A DNA stretch of 64,000 nt from positions 62,001-126,000 of the IMG/VR virus record IMGVR_UViG_3300045125_000168. One strand, written 5' to 3'. Position numbers and translations under genes: made by a program. Every line of letters starts with the position of its first letter. Position 1 is the stretch's first letter. Of the stretch, positions 18,629-27,079 are shown piece by piece. Below the pieces are notes generated by a model. It worked only from the letters and a program-made list of their open reading frames with translations, was not told the DNA's origin and did no database searches. The DNA comes from a virus.

Positions 18629-19360
18629 TCACACAGGCTCTTGAATGCACCGATTCAAAACACGACCAGATGACACCTTGGACATCGCGCTCGATCTCGA
18701 AGTTCTTAAGGCTTGGAGGTACACTTCGCGGGCAAGGCGGCAGAGCTTATTGAGCACTTCACCTAATTGAATCGCTTCGGTGTTGCGCGAGTAAAACTTT
18801 GCGTCTTGAATCTGTGCCTCTGTCTCACTGGCTCGGCAAAGCGGAGATACGATTTCTTTGAGCGAGGTCGCCCCCGAGTAAGGAGCTTTTTCGTTTCTGA
18901 CGAGGCACTCACCGTGCAAATTCTTCAGATCAGAAACTTTCTTTTTGTCAACCAGTTTCTGACCGTAGAGGCCAAAATATTTCAACTGACTGCGAGGTAG
19001 AGCCCACTGTGCTTTTTTGAGCAATGGTCCTTTGAGGTCGTCAAAGGTGCTGCCAAATTTTAAAGAGGGGTCCAGGAGTATTTCGAGAAATAGCTCAACC
19101 TCGGCCCGCCAGACTTTTGTGAGTTGGGGGTAGTTGTAAAAGCAGCGACCGAGAAGGAGTAGGGTCAAGACTTCCAAAGGCACCATAACCTCGTTCTCAG
19201 CAAGAACGGGCGGTACTTCTAATAGAAGTTTCGGCTCACCAATGACGGTGGCTTGGACGATCATACTCATGTGTCTCGATCGGTAGGGTACTCTGATTGC
19301 TTCACGGACATTATAAGTCACAGGTCCGAGCCCTTGGCGAGAGAAAAGTGAAGGGGTCAC
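18629..19360 (-). CDS. N-terminal region or upstream partner of the palm polymerase
   Basis: Two hundred and forty-three residues: MTPSLFSRQGLGPVTYNVRE, VPLEVLTLLLLGRCFYNYPQ, KLVDKKKVSDLKNLHGECLV. It ends at a TGA at 18629, but the same frame beyond the stop (KSERDFLRAILDAFRLQTAG, then MDYILFQPLYQIVYARDKSL) still looks coding and runs into the polymerase gene. So this is either a separate gene or the N-terminus of one long protein interrupted by a real or erroneous TGA. No domain was recognised. It diverges from the DNA polymerase at 19399. Confidence 0.5.
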   Translation of the reverse strand: MTPSLFSRQGLGPVTYNVREAIRVPYRSRHMSMIVQATVIGEPKLLLEVPPVLAENEVMVPLEVLTLLLLGRCFYNYPQLTKVWRAEVELFLEILLDPSLKFGSTFDDLKGPLLKKAQWALPRSQLKYFGLYGQKLVDKKKVSDLKNLHGECLVRNEKAPYSGATSLKEIVSPLCRASETEAQIQDAKFYSRNTEAIQLGEVLNKLCRLAREVYLQALRTSRSSAMSKVSSGRVLNRCIQEPV

Positions 19361-19398
19361 TTTTTTTTAAAAAAGGTGTTTCGGGGAGTTAGGGTCCG

Positions 19399-22300
19399 TT
19401 GGTAAGTAAAAGGGAGCCATCTGCCTGGAGAAAAATTTTGGATCAGTCTTTCAAAGCTCGCGCTCGAAGAGAGCGAGCACGGCAGCTTGAAGCCGTGCGC
19501 AACTCGCATTCCTTGGTAGCCGTGAATTGCAAGGTGACTTGCTCGCAAAGGCGCGCTGCTCCCAGGTTGGAGCGCATCAAAGGTTGTACGGGAAAGAGTT
19601 TGCCGAGGTCTTTTTGTCTTCGATGCTCCGACTATGATGGAGGTCGAAGAGGGCCTTCCTCTGGTCGGTGGTGGTGGAGCGATCTTCCGTGACCAAATTT
19701 TGCGCAGGTTCACCCAGGAGACTCCAGGGTTCAGTTACCGCTTGACTTATTTGATTCGATCAATCTTGCCTGAGGACACGTCCAAGCGGTTCACCAAGAG
19801 AGAGTATGATGCCTGCTGGACCCATTTGATGACAGATTTGGGCCTGCATCGGCCACGCTTGATTGTCGCGTTTGGCACAAGCGTTTTCCAATATCTCCGG
19901 GGCAAGGCGATCAATAAGCGTGAGATCGACACGCTGCTGGATGGCAGCACCAGCATGAACTCTTTGCGCAAGCATGTTTTTAGCTTGAAACTTTTGGAAG
20001 ACTATGAACCAGACCTTCTCGTTTGCTACAGCCCCTCTTTCGTCCTCTCAAACCCAAGTGCGACCCGATACATCGAGGAAGACAGTCAACGAGTCGTCGC
20101 CACCGCAAAACGCAAGTATTCCGCTGTTGTTACTTCTGCTCGCGTTAGTTCTATTGAAATTAAAAGAATAGACCTTTTAGACACGGAAGAAAAAGCACTG
20201 AATTTTCTTACGGCTCTTGCGCAGGGCGAGTTGACAAGCGGGACACCCGTGGCGTTCGACACAGAAACGATGAATTTGAACCGCAGGTTTAACAACGCCT
20301 TCCTCTCGTGGCAGTTTTCCTTTGTGCGCGGTGAGGCCGTGGTGATTCCGATTGAGCATCCTGATAAGCCGCTATTTGAGCCCGTGGAGTCAAAAATCCG
20401 CTTGGTGGAAGCAGGTCGTCAGCTTTTTAACGCTTCCTCTAAGAAAAGTCGGATCTCGATGTTTGTGGCTCACAACGCGAAGTTTGATCTTTCTGTGTTG
20501 TATGGGCTTTTGGGTATTATCCAAAAAATCCTGACGCACCTTTTTGGTGGTGTACTCAAAACGCGATGCATTGGTTGGATGAAAACCGCAAAGGGCTTGC
20601 GCGTTTCATGGAGTCTGGGGACAAACCCTACAGTCTCAAAGACTCTCGGCAAAGAGCTTTTTAACTTTCGTTACCGGGCCGAGCATTTGGAAAAAGGTCC
20701 GATGGTCATTTGATGGACCTGGCCGATTGATGAGCTTGCCGAGTACGGTGGAAGCGATACGATTTTGACCTTGGCTCTTCAGGCCGAGCAGTTGCGGCTT
20801 GCCGATGAACAGCCTGACGCGGAGCAAAAGCAAAACTCCTCAGGTTCATGCAATTTTATTATTCTAAGACTAACCGTAGCCTCGCTTTGATGGAGTGCAA
20901 CGGGCTTTATGTGTCGAATGAGCATTTGAGCTACTTGCAAGGTGTAGACTCACCCATTTGGAACCGTATTACAGAGATCAAGCATCATCTTTTGCAGGAG
21001 AGTCCTGAGGTCTTGGAGTTTCGTCGTCGCTACTCTCACAAGCTCACTTCTAAAACGACGGTGGCTTATGATGACCTTTGGGCCGAAGATTCGGGGCCTG
21101 CGGAGATTGTCGATCTAGACATCAAAAGAAAACCCACCGCGATGCTTTTTACCTTGATTTTTTAAAACTAGAACCTTTGGAATACAGTCAAAAAACCAAA
21201 AGAACCTTCTTTGATTCTGGGTTTTTAGAGCATTACCTCAAGCTCGAAAAACTACCGCACGGCCCCTGGGGTGAGACCTTATTTGGACCATTACGCCCAG
21301 ATGGTGGAAGACCCGAAGACTGGTGATCTCGTTCCACCGCCTAATCCGCTTCAGTTAATCAGCGAGTTGGCCAAGCTGGAAAAGCTCGCAGCGGGTTATC
21401 TCAACTCGATTCAAAAGCTGATCGACGATCAGATGGGTGACTGTCGGGATAGTCGCGTTCGAGCTTCCTTCACCCGACCGGAACGGATACGGGTCGGTTA
21501 AGTTCATGCATAGCCGCAGGTTCCTTGGTTGAGGTGGTGCGTGATCTTGGTCAGTTCCCCAAAGGGATTCCGATTGAGGACGTAAAAGCGGGAGACCTTG
21601 TTTATTGTTACGATAACAGCGAGGTTCCGCAATTAACTTTAAAGCGTGTGCTTTGGTCAGGCAAACACAGGGCACCGAAAAGTTTTACGGTTGCATTGGG
21701 AGTCTGCTATCGATGGTTCCCGAGGTCACCTAGACTTGACTCCTGAGCATGGCGTTCGTCTCCTCGATGGTAGTTATGTCGCTGCTGAATGTTTGCAGCC
21801 TGATGATCGTATCCTTTGCTTAAGTCGTAAAACGCATTCCCGCTATAGCCGTTTGTATTTTTACGGTTGCTCGAAGGGAATTTTAGATCACGTTTTCGTG
21901 CATCGAACTCTGCGCCCTGAGCCTTTGGTCCCGGAGAAGTTGTTCATCATCGGGATTTGAACTTTTTAAATAATCGACCTGAAAATCTTTTGAAGACTGC
22001 GTGGTCTGAGCATTTTAGATCGAGTGGCTTGGACAAAAAAGGCAGAAGAAAGCGTAAGGTCGTTCCCTTCACACCAATATCAGAAGCGGTCAATCATCGG
22101 ATCGTTCGTATTGAAGAGCTTGCCCGTTCGGTCGCAGTTTACGATCTGCACATTGCAGATGTTAATAATTTCATCGTGAATGAGCTTTGTGTCCATAATT
22201 CTTCTCCGAACTTCCAGAATCTCCCTGCTGGACGGAATAAAGCGGCTAAGGAAATCAAAAATATGTTTCAGGCCGAGCCTCCGTCCAAAAGATGGCGAGA

Positions 22301-23170
22301 GGGAACGTGTCTGATTCAAGTCGATTATGCGGCAGCGGAAGTGTTTTGGGCCGTGAACTTTTCCAATGAGCCTGAGTTGGTGAAGTTTTTAAATGCCTGT
22401 GGGCAAGACTTGGCTCGGGCTTATGAGAACAGTGATTCTTTGCCTGATGCAGAGTTTGAAAAGATCATCCTCTCGACGGACTTTCACAAACGCACGGCCA
22501 GTTTGATGTTTGAGATACCGCCTGAGCAGGTGTCGAAGTCGATGCGGCAGGAAAGCAAGTCGATCACGTTCGGTCTTTTGTACGGTAAGACCGTGCAGGG
22601 GTTAGCGTCCGACAACGGCTGGACGGTTGAGGAAGCTGAAGCCAAGATGCGGAAGTTCTTTTCGGCTTTCCCTCGACTGGAGCGTTGGCCCAAGAGCAGG
22701 TGGAAACGGCTCGTCGCAAGGGGTATGTGGAAACCATGATGGGCCGCAGGCGCAGGTTGTCGCACTTTTATGCGACCAAGCAAATGAAACATGCGAGCGA
22801 GGCCGATCGCAAAGCCATCGAACTCACCGATCCAGGGCCAGTCTTCGGATGCGGGTATCATTGGCTTGAACAATTTTGTGGAATACGTGTTGGTCCACGA
22901 CTTGGAGCGCAGGTGGCTGGTTGAGAACGTGGTCCACGACTCGATCTTATTTCAGGTGCCGATGGGCGATGTGAGCAAAGCGTTGCCGATCATCAAGGAC
23001 TGCCTGACGACGGGTATGCGGAGTATATCGAGCGGGTGTGGGGTGTGCAGGTGCCTGTGACCTTGCGGTGTGATTTTGAGATCGGTCTCAGGTATGGGGA
23101 TTTGCACGGTTGGGACCAGAGGGCGAAGACCTTGGGTCCAATTTTGGGCAAAGTTCTGATGATGCCATGA
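19399..23170 (+). CDS. UDG domain - 3'-5' exonuclease - family A DNA polymerase fusion, with intein, frameshifted
   Basis: The replicative polymerase. From a TTG at 19399 comes a uracil-DNA-glycosylase family 4-like domain: NCKVTC cysteines, FVFDAPTMMEVEEGLPLVGG (compare GEAPGxxEDxxGxPFVG), RPRLIVAFGTSVFQYLRGK and VCYSPSFVLSNPSATRYIEE. Then a DnaQ-type exonuclease (VAFDTETMNLN, FVAHNAKFDLSVLYG). The polymerase has TDTGRLSS, motif A IQVDYAAAEVFWAV, O-helix RQESKSITFGLLYGKT and motif C NVVHDSILFQ. An intein at 21507-22199 splits TGRLSS|SSPNFQNLPAG. Frame changes occur near 19610, 20720, 21160, 21490 and 22690. No 5' nuclease domain; the separate exonuclease gene at 13.6 kb fills that role. Confidence 0.85.
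21507..22199 (+). other. HNH intein in the DNA polymerase
   Basis: A 693-base in-frame insert (231 residues). Block A is CIAAGSLVEVV (Cys1) with GDLVYCYDN, block B is HLDLTPEHGVRLLDG, the endonuclease region has VVHHRDLNFLNNRPENLLKT (HNH type), and blocks F/G are VYDLHIADVNNFIVN to LCVHN, followed by Ser as +1 extein residue. Two compensating frame changes (near 21690 and 21940) lie inside it. The site, after TGRLSS, is the conserved polymerase active-site loop that inteins often use. Confidence 0.85.
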
Positions 23171-23244
23171 AACTTTGGAAAGTGGAAGATAAGTTTCAGT
23201 CTGTTGTGGTGAAAAATACAAAACCCCAACGGCATTGGACTTAG
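23167..23244 (+). CDS. Small hypothetical peptide
   Basis: Twenty-five residues, MKLWKVEDKFQSVVVKNTKP..., with its ATG overlapping the polymerase TGA. Possibly a short coupled peptide; could be noise. Confidence 0.3.
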   Translation: MKLWKVEDKFQSVVVKNTKPQRHWT

Positions 23245-23248
23245 TAAC

Positions 23249-23975
23249 ATGGCAACCAGAAGAAAGCCCAGGGCAAGCAAGCCTGAACCGTCTGCTGCTT
23301 ACTTTACAAGATGATCTGGTCCGACCCGAGCAAGCCAACGGCCCAACGTATTCACCCCTACTGCCCGATGATTGATGCCCATGGCATGAGGCGCTACTCT
23401 CGACATTGAGCAGCACGGTGTCCACCTTTGGATGGGTGGAAATGGAAGAGGACACCTGCAGCAGCAAGCGATCGATTGGATTTTTGCGCAGAGAACTTCG
23501 CTCCCACTCGCAAGTCCCACCTGACTCTAGTGATCTCGTTCCCCTAGTGCGGAAACTTGACCACATGCTTTGCGTTGATTGACGTGATGCAAGGGTCCGC
23601 GGTTCCGGTTCACACCTTAGGGGTCGGTCAGATTGCCTCGTGCGGTTTGCTGCTGTTCATTAGTGGGGCTCGTGGGCATCGGACATTGACTCCCAACACC
23701 AGCATCCTGTCACACCAGTATTCTTGGGGCGCTTATGGGAAGAGCATGAGCTTTTTGCTCAGGCCAAGGAGTATGAGTTGACGGCGAAAAGGATGATGGC
23801 CCACTGACAAACGGTGTACGGGGATGTCCGAGGTGAAGATTCGTAGTACCTCTTACCCGCATAGGATTTCCTCTCTTGGCTCTCTGCAGCAACCGAGGCC
23901 AAGGCGTTAAATGTTTGCGATCGGGTTCATTCTACTCTTGATATGAATAAGTTAGGAGATACTCAAAAAATTTGA
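23249..23975 (+). CDS. ClpP-like serine protease, frameshifted
   Basis: Begins MATRRKPRASKPEPSAAYFT. After several frame changes it shows DIEQHGVHLWM, THLTLVIS-like strand text around 23520, CFALIDVMQGSAVPVHTLGV, then GQIASCGLLLFISGARGHRT with the catalytic Ser in GxxASxG and the catalytic His in SILSHQYSWGAYG. The C-terminal EAKALNVCDRV matches the family's closing helix. A TAG falls where the NSPGG loop is expected (about 23545), in a poorly resolved stretch. ClpP homologues in phages are often thought to act as prohead or processing proteases; no Clp ATPase is seen nearby. Confidence 0.6.
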
Positions 23976-23986
23976 AGGCGGCAGGG

Positions 23987-24151
23987 ATGATACTGATACC
24001 AGCGTGGTTAGTTCTTTTTCTGTGTGCGGTTGTGCTCTTTGGTTGTGCATTGGATGTCTTACAATCTAGGTGCAAAAAAGACGGTTATCTGATGGGGATG
24101 AAAGCGGGTGTTTTCGTCCGAGAGATAGGAAGAACGAAGAGGCGGTCGTGA
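23987..24151 (+). CDS. Small single-pass membrane protein
   Basis: Fifty-four residues: MILIPAWLVLFLCAVVLFGC transmembrane segment, then a basic tail (VFVREIGRTKRRS). AAGGCGGCAGGG precedes the ATG. Its stop overlaps the GTG of the next gene. The pairing with a tiny lipoprotein recalls spanin pairs, but the tail is short for an inner spanin. Confidence 0.5.
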   Translation: MILIPAWLVLFLCAVVLFGCALDVLQSRCKKDGYLMGMKAGVFVREIGRTKRRS

Positions 24152-24242
24152 ACTTTAAAGTCGTAGCACGGTGGTGGTAGGTCTTGCGTCGGTCGGATGC
24201 GCAATCCATGAAGGGTCTCAGCAGGTTGCGAAACCAGTTTGA
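24148..24242 (+). CDS. Very small lipoprotein, frameshifted
   Basis: GTG overlapping the previous stop, then after a frame change VVVGLASVGCAIHEGSQQVA, a signal peptide with a lipobox-like SVGC. About 31 residues. A candidate outer-spanin-like partner of the gene before it. Confidence 0.35.
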
Positions 24243-24247
24243 GCGAC

Positions 24248-24416
24248 ATGTGGTAGTGGCTGGTCGAATGCGATAGGTCCCAGCGGCTCCTGCTTGTGGT
24301 GTGGAGTTTGCCTCAACTGCGAGGATGGGGCCTCTTATTTTTGCGTGAACGAAGTCGTGGTAAAAGCGAGAACAGAGGTAGGCAAATGGGCCACGCGCAA
24401 CCGCGATTGGCAGTGA
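24248..24416 (+). CDS. Cysteine-rich small protein, frameshifted
   Basis: From an ATG at 24248, with two bases apparently missing at codon two, the frame gives GSGWSNAIGPSGSCLWCGVC then LNCEDGASYFCVNEVVVKAR. Five clustered cysteines suggest a zinc knuckle. The stop overlaps the aldolase start region. Function unknown. Confidence 0.35.
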
Positions 24417-24420
24417 TGTG

Positions 24421-25074
24421 ATGCGTCAGTGTTACGAGCGTGGCTGGATCACGACTCCGTGATGGGCAACATAATATCCCCGAGGCGGCCTTTAGAGGCA
24501 CCGTTGCCAATCACGTGCACATCACCCCCTCTGGCTTTCGCAAAGACGACGATTTATCCTGAGAACGCGATGAAGCTCCGGTTTCAAGAGCCTAACGGGT
24601 CTTTGATCTGGGAGAGTGGGAAGCCTTCGGGCGAGTTGCACATGCACTGGCTTTTGCAGCGTACGTGTGCCCTCGACGAGGGCTGTTGTCCACGTTCATG
24701 CGACTCATATTGTCGCCGCGATGTATGCAGGTTTCAACTTGCAGGATTTGGCCAAGGAGTTTCCTGAAGTTTTTCGTTACACCCGCGTTGGTCCGAACGT
24801 GGCCAGTTTACCTGCGACCAGTGTTGAACTAGGTGATGCCACGGCTCAGGCTCTTGGCGTTTGTCCGACACGGGCAAAGTCGATTACGACATTGTTGGTC
24901 AAGATCGTCATGGTGTGTGTGCTGTTGGAAAGCATCCGTGGGATGCTTATGAGCACGTCGAACGCTTGAATCATGTGTGTGAAATTGTCTTAGCGGGTTC
25001 TATCCACAAGTTATCCACAGGTCCATCATCAAAAAGACGCAAAGTTTTTGTCAGATATAGACTTATGGCCTTAG
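24421..25074 (+). CDS. Class II aldolase/adducin-family protein, frameshifted
   Basis: MRQCYERGWITT opens the fold; GNISLRR-like text follows near 24470 and HVHITPSGFRKDDL near 24520 (reconstructed). ESGKPSGELHMHWLLQRT supplies the Glu and His pair, and VVHVHATHIVAAMYAGFN carries the HxH zinc ligands typical of fuculose-phosphate aldolases. The C-terminal half reads KVDYDIVGQDRHGVCAVGKH with the final zinc His, then WDAYEHVERLNHVCEIVLAG. Metal-binding residues appear present. The exact end is uncertain (25074 or further). Likely acts on a phosphorylated sugar or as an epimerase; the substrate cannot be read. Confidence 0.55.
25000..25019 (+). promoter_or_regulatory. Tandem DnaA-box-like pair
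   Basis: CTATCCACA at 25000-25008 and TTATCCACA (the strong E. coli box sequence) at 25011-25019, an 11-base period, next to an AT-rich non-coding stretch to 25190. It lies in the uncertain 3' end of the aldolase gene. Could mark a replication origin or be chance. Confidence 0.3.
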
Positions 25075-25119
25075 GGCCTGTAAGATTTGTTGAGCTTTCT
25101 CTTAAAATCGAATTTGAAA

Positions 25120-25149
25120 TCGTAGTGTTTGAAAAACTACGAGTTTTTT
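25120..25149 (+). terminator. Intrinsic terminator before the RRM gene
   Basis: Perfect arms TCGTAGT / ACTACGA around a nine-base loop, then GTTTTTT. Ends the transcript from the polymerase-aldolase block, about 40 bases ahead of the RRM start. Confidence 0.7.
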
Positions 25150-25191
25150 GCACGTCAATAGCGAACTTTTTTTGGTGAAAGGGTTTCTCGT

Positions 25192-25492
25192 GAAACGTCT
25201 GTTTGTTGGAAGTTTGTCCTGGGGTACTGATAACGACGCACTGCAACGCTACTTTGAGCAAGTTGGTCCTGTGACTTCTGCAAGAGTCATTATGGATCGT
25301 GACACTGGCCGTAGCAAAGGTTTCGGATTTGTGGAGATGAACACAGAGGAAGACGCACAAACAGCGATCAACCGCCTCAACGGTTCGACACTCGATGGTC
25401 GTCGTATTGTTGTCAATCCAGCAAACCCACCTGAAAACCGTGGAACCACGAGCTTCAGGCGTAACACTAATAATGATGCTTGGAACTCCTAA
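25192..25492 (+). CDS. RRM-domain RNA-binding protein
   Basis: About 100 residues from a GTG at 25192 (GAAAGGG upstream). RNP2 is KRLFVGSLSW and RNP1 is KGFGFVEM, both intact with their aromatic RNA-stacking residues, followed by the fourth strand GRRIVVNPANPP and a polar tail FRRNTNNDAWNS. Length and layout match the short single-RRM proteins of bacteria. It is bracketed by terminators on both sides, so it is its own transcription unit. A host-derived post-transcriptional regulator is likely. Confidence 0.9.
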
Positions 25493-25507
25493 GTTACTTT
25501 GAAACTT

Positions 25508-25538
25508 CCCCGCTTCGCTTGTGAGGCGGGGGTTTTTT
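25508..25538 (+). terminator. Intrinsic terminator after the RRM gene
   Basis: CCCCGC arm, loop, GCGGGGG arm, then TTTTTT. Sits 16 bases after the RRM stop. Confidence 0.85.
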
Positions 25539-25551
25539 CGAGGATGACGCG

Positions 25552-25847
25552 GTGCAAAACGACGAAGTAAGAGACATGAGTTATTTGGAGCTAAGGGCTC
25601 TTTTGGAAATTGATTGGTGTGACATTGCACCCCATCAAGTGACACTGTGGCTTGGCTCAACTTTTGGGCGCACCTTGAAGATTATTTAGGACTCGAAATT
25701 TCTGACGAGACTTTAGAAATCTATAATTCGACTTTGCCTAAAGAGTACGCTTTTCGTTCTTTGAAAGACGCTCGTGAGTATGTCAAACGTCAACTCGCGA
25801 TTGTTGATCGGTGGGTTGAAGATTCAAAATATTCGGGTGAGTCATGA
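25552..25847 (+). CDS. Hypothetical protein, frameshifted
   Basis: VQNDEVRDMSYLELRALLEI, IDWCDIAPHQVTLWL, then after a frame change near 25640 NFWAHLEDYLGLEISDETLE and LKDAREYVKRQLAIVDRWVE. About 97 helical residues. The stop overlaps the next ATG. No family was recognised. Confidence 0.5.
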
Positions 25848-25921
25848 ATTTCTTTTTAAAAATGTTCCTCGGCGTCCTTTTAGAAGCAGCCGTCACGGGC
25901 TTAGATAAAACTTTTGGTTAA
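25844..25921 (+). CDS. Small hydrophobic peptide
   Basis: Twenty-five residues, MNFFLKMFLGVLLEAAVTGL..., overlapping the previous stop (ATGA). May be a genuine leader or membrane peptide, or the N-terminus of the next gene before a frame change. Confidence 0.3.
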   Translation: MNFFLKMFLGVLLEAAVTGLDKTFG

Positions 25922-26202
25922 GAGAGGTTTCTCTTGACCAAGCCTTCAAAATCACCAAAAAATGCTACTGCTTCCAGTGTCAGAAAAGGTATCAGTTAGT
26001 TCTTACACGTTCAGAGTTTTTCAGGTTGAAGAAAAAAGCGGAAGAGGCGTTGAAGCAGGATCTCGATGAGGCACGGCTTCGGTTTGAGCAGCAGAATGAG
26101 CGACCCATGAGTGCTTATGAGGAGAAGAAATTTATCCAAAGTTTCCTCGATCCTCTTTGGTTACCGTGTCCTGATTGTCTCACGTCTCACGCGGGTACTT
26201 AG
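25921..26202 (+). CDS. Zinc-ribbon hypothetical protein
   Basis: KITKKCYCFQCQKRYQLVLT at the start, a helical charged middle (KKKAEEALKQDLDEARLRFE) and WLPCPDCLTSHAGT at the end, so two CxxC pairs flank a coiled segment. No start codon is in frame near 25921; it may be continuous with the small peptide just upstream after a frame change. Confidence 0.45.
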   Translation, partial: REVSLDQAFKITKKCYCFQCQKRYQLVLTRSEFFRLKKKAEEALKQDLDEARLRFEQQNERPMSAYEEKKFIQSFLDPLWLPCPDCLTSHAGT

Positions 26203-26239
26203 TCGGTTACTCCAACCAAAATTTTTGAAAGGAGTTGCT

Positions 26240-26514
26240 ATGAAAGACCTGAAAGGCCTGAAGGAAGACATCAAAGGGCTTGAAAGAGAAGATGCTGAGA
26301 ATGCCGCAAGCTCTTATCAAAGCCAAGGATGAAGTGAAGGCCGAGTGCAAGCCAATGGGTCATTCCATTGCCTATGTGCTTTGCTTTCACAATGGCCTAT
26401 CTTTGCATGTTGCCGATGATGCTTCTCGGTGCCATGTTCAAGGACTTGTCTATGAAGTTTAAGCCTGCGGAGAAAAAAGAAGAGCAGAAGCCTGAAGAGG
26501 TCTCTGCTGCCTAA
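26240..26514 (+). CDS. Small membrane protein, frameshifted
   Basis: MKDLKGLKEDIKGLERE, then MPQALIKAKDEVKAECKPMG, then the transmembrane stretch FTMAYLCMLPMMLLGAMFKD and a charged tail KKEEQKPEEVSAA. AAAGGAG precedes the ATG. The topology (helical N-terminus, one membrane span, charged tail) would suit a lysis or anchoring protein; not further resolved. Confidence 0.5.
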
Positions 26515-26531
26515 GGTTTTCTTCGCCAGAG

Positions 26532-26562
26532 GACGATCTCTTTGGAGATCGTCCCTATTTTT
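26532..26562. terminator. Intrinsic terminator between convergent genes
   Basis: GACGATCTC-TTTG-GAGATCGTC perfect hairpin, then CCTATTTTT. Lies between the plus gene ending at 26514 and the minus gene ending at 26582. Confidence 0.8.
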
Positions 26563-26581
26563 ACGAAGAGTTTGATAACCG

Positions 26582-26767
26582 CTAAGATGAAATAAATAAT
26601 TGGTATAAATATTCCAAAATACCAAATAAGATTGCTTGTATCAAGTTAAATAGTGTAATATTTCCATCCTGAGCTTCAAATAAGATCCAACATAGTACAC
26701 CGATGAGATACCACGCGACGACGTAGTACAGCATACTGGTGTATTCCTTATGGTAAGGGTTTCTCAC
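26582..26767 (-). CDS. Small two-span membrane protein
   Basis: Sixty-one residues with two hydrophobic helices (YYVVAWYLIGVLCWILFE and LIQAILFGILEYLYQLF). An isolated minus-strand gene facing the plus-strand block. Function unknown. Confidence 0.5.
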   Translation of the reverse strand: MRNPYHKEYTSMLYYVVAWYLIGVLCWILFEAQDGNITLFNLIQAILFGILEYLYQLFISS

Positions 26768-26787
26768 TAAATCTTGGCGGGTTTGTC

Positions 26788-27079
26788 ATGGATTTAAGCG
26801 GCATTTTTACCCTGAAACTGGCGTTGGCAGAAACCTCAAACGATTGAAGTTCGCAAAGTAGGGAACTCGTATCTGTTCTCCTTTGTAGACCAGCTTGAAA
26901 GAGTTGTTCACGTCGAGGGTCAAGACGTGGGCTATGAGGTTACGAGTTTCTCAAGTCGTGATTTTTTCCATCTGACCACATTTGTGGTTTTTGGGGATTG
27001 GGAGCAGGTCACCTACAAGGATTGGCGGGGCCGCATTCTACCCGTAGAAATTTTAGCTCGCGAATATGCCCATGTCTGA
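26788..27079 (+). CDS. Hypothetical protein, frameshifted
   Basis: MDLSGIFTLKLALAETSN, then from a second frame VRKVGNSYLFSFVDQLERVV, TFVVFGDWEQVTYKDWRGRI, LAREYAHV. About 97 beta-rich residues. The stop overlaps the next start. No family was recognised. Confidence 0.5.

Noticed and set aside
15969-19360. Diversity-generating retroelement
   Set aside because: A DGR reverse transcriptase is short with a Y/F-x-DD motif and lies next to template and variable repeats; none of these was seen near this gene.
19357-19713. Minus-strand frame over the start of the polymerase
   Set aside because: Antisense to the UDG-like domain, which shows family motifs on the plus strand.
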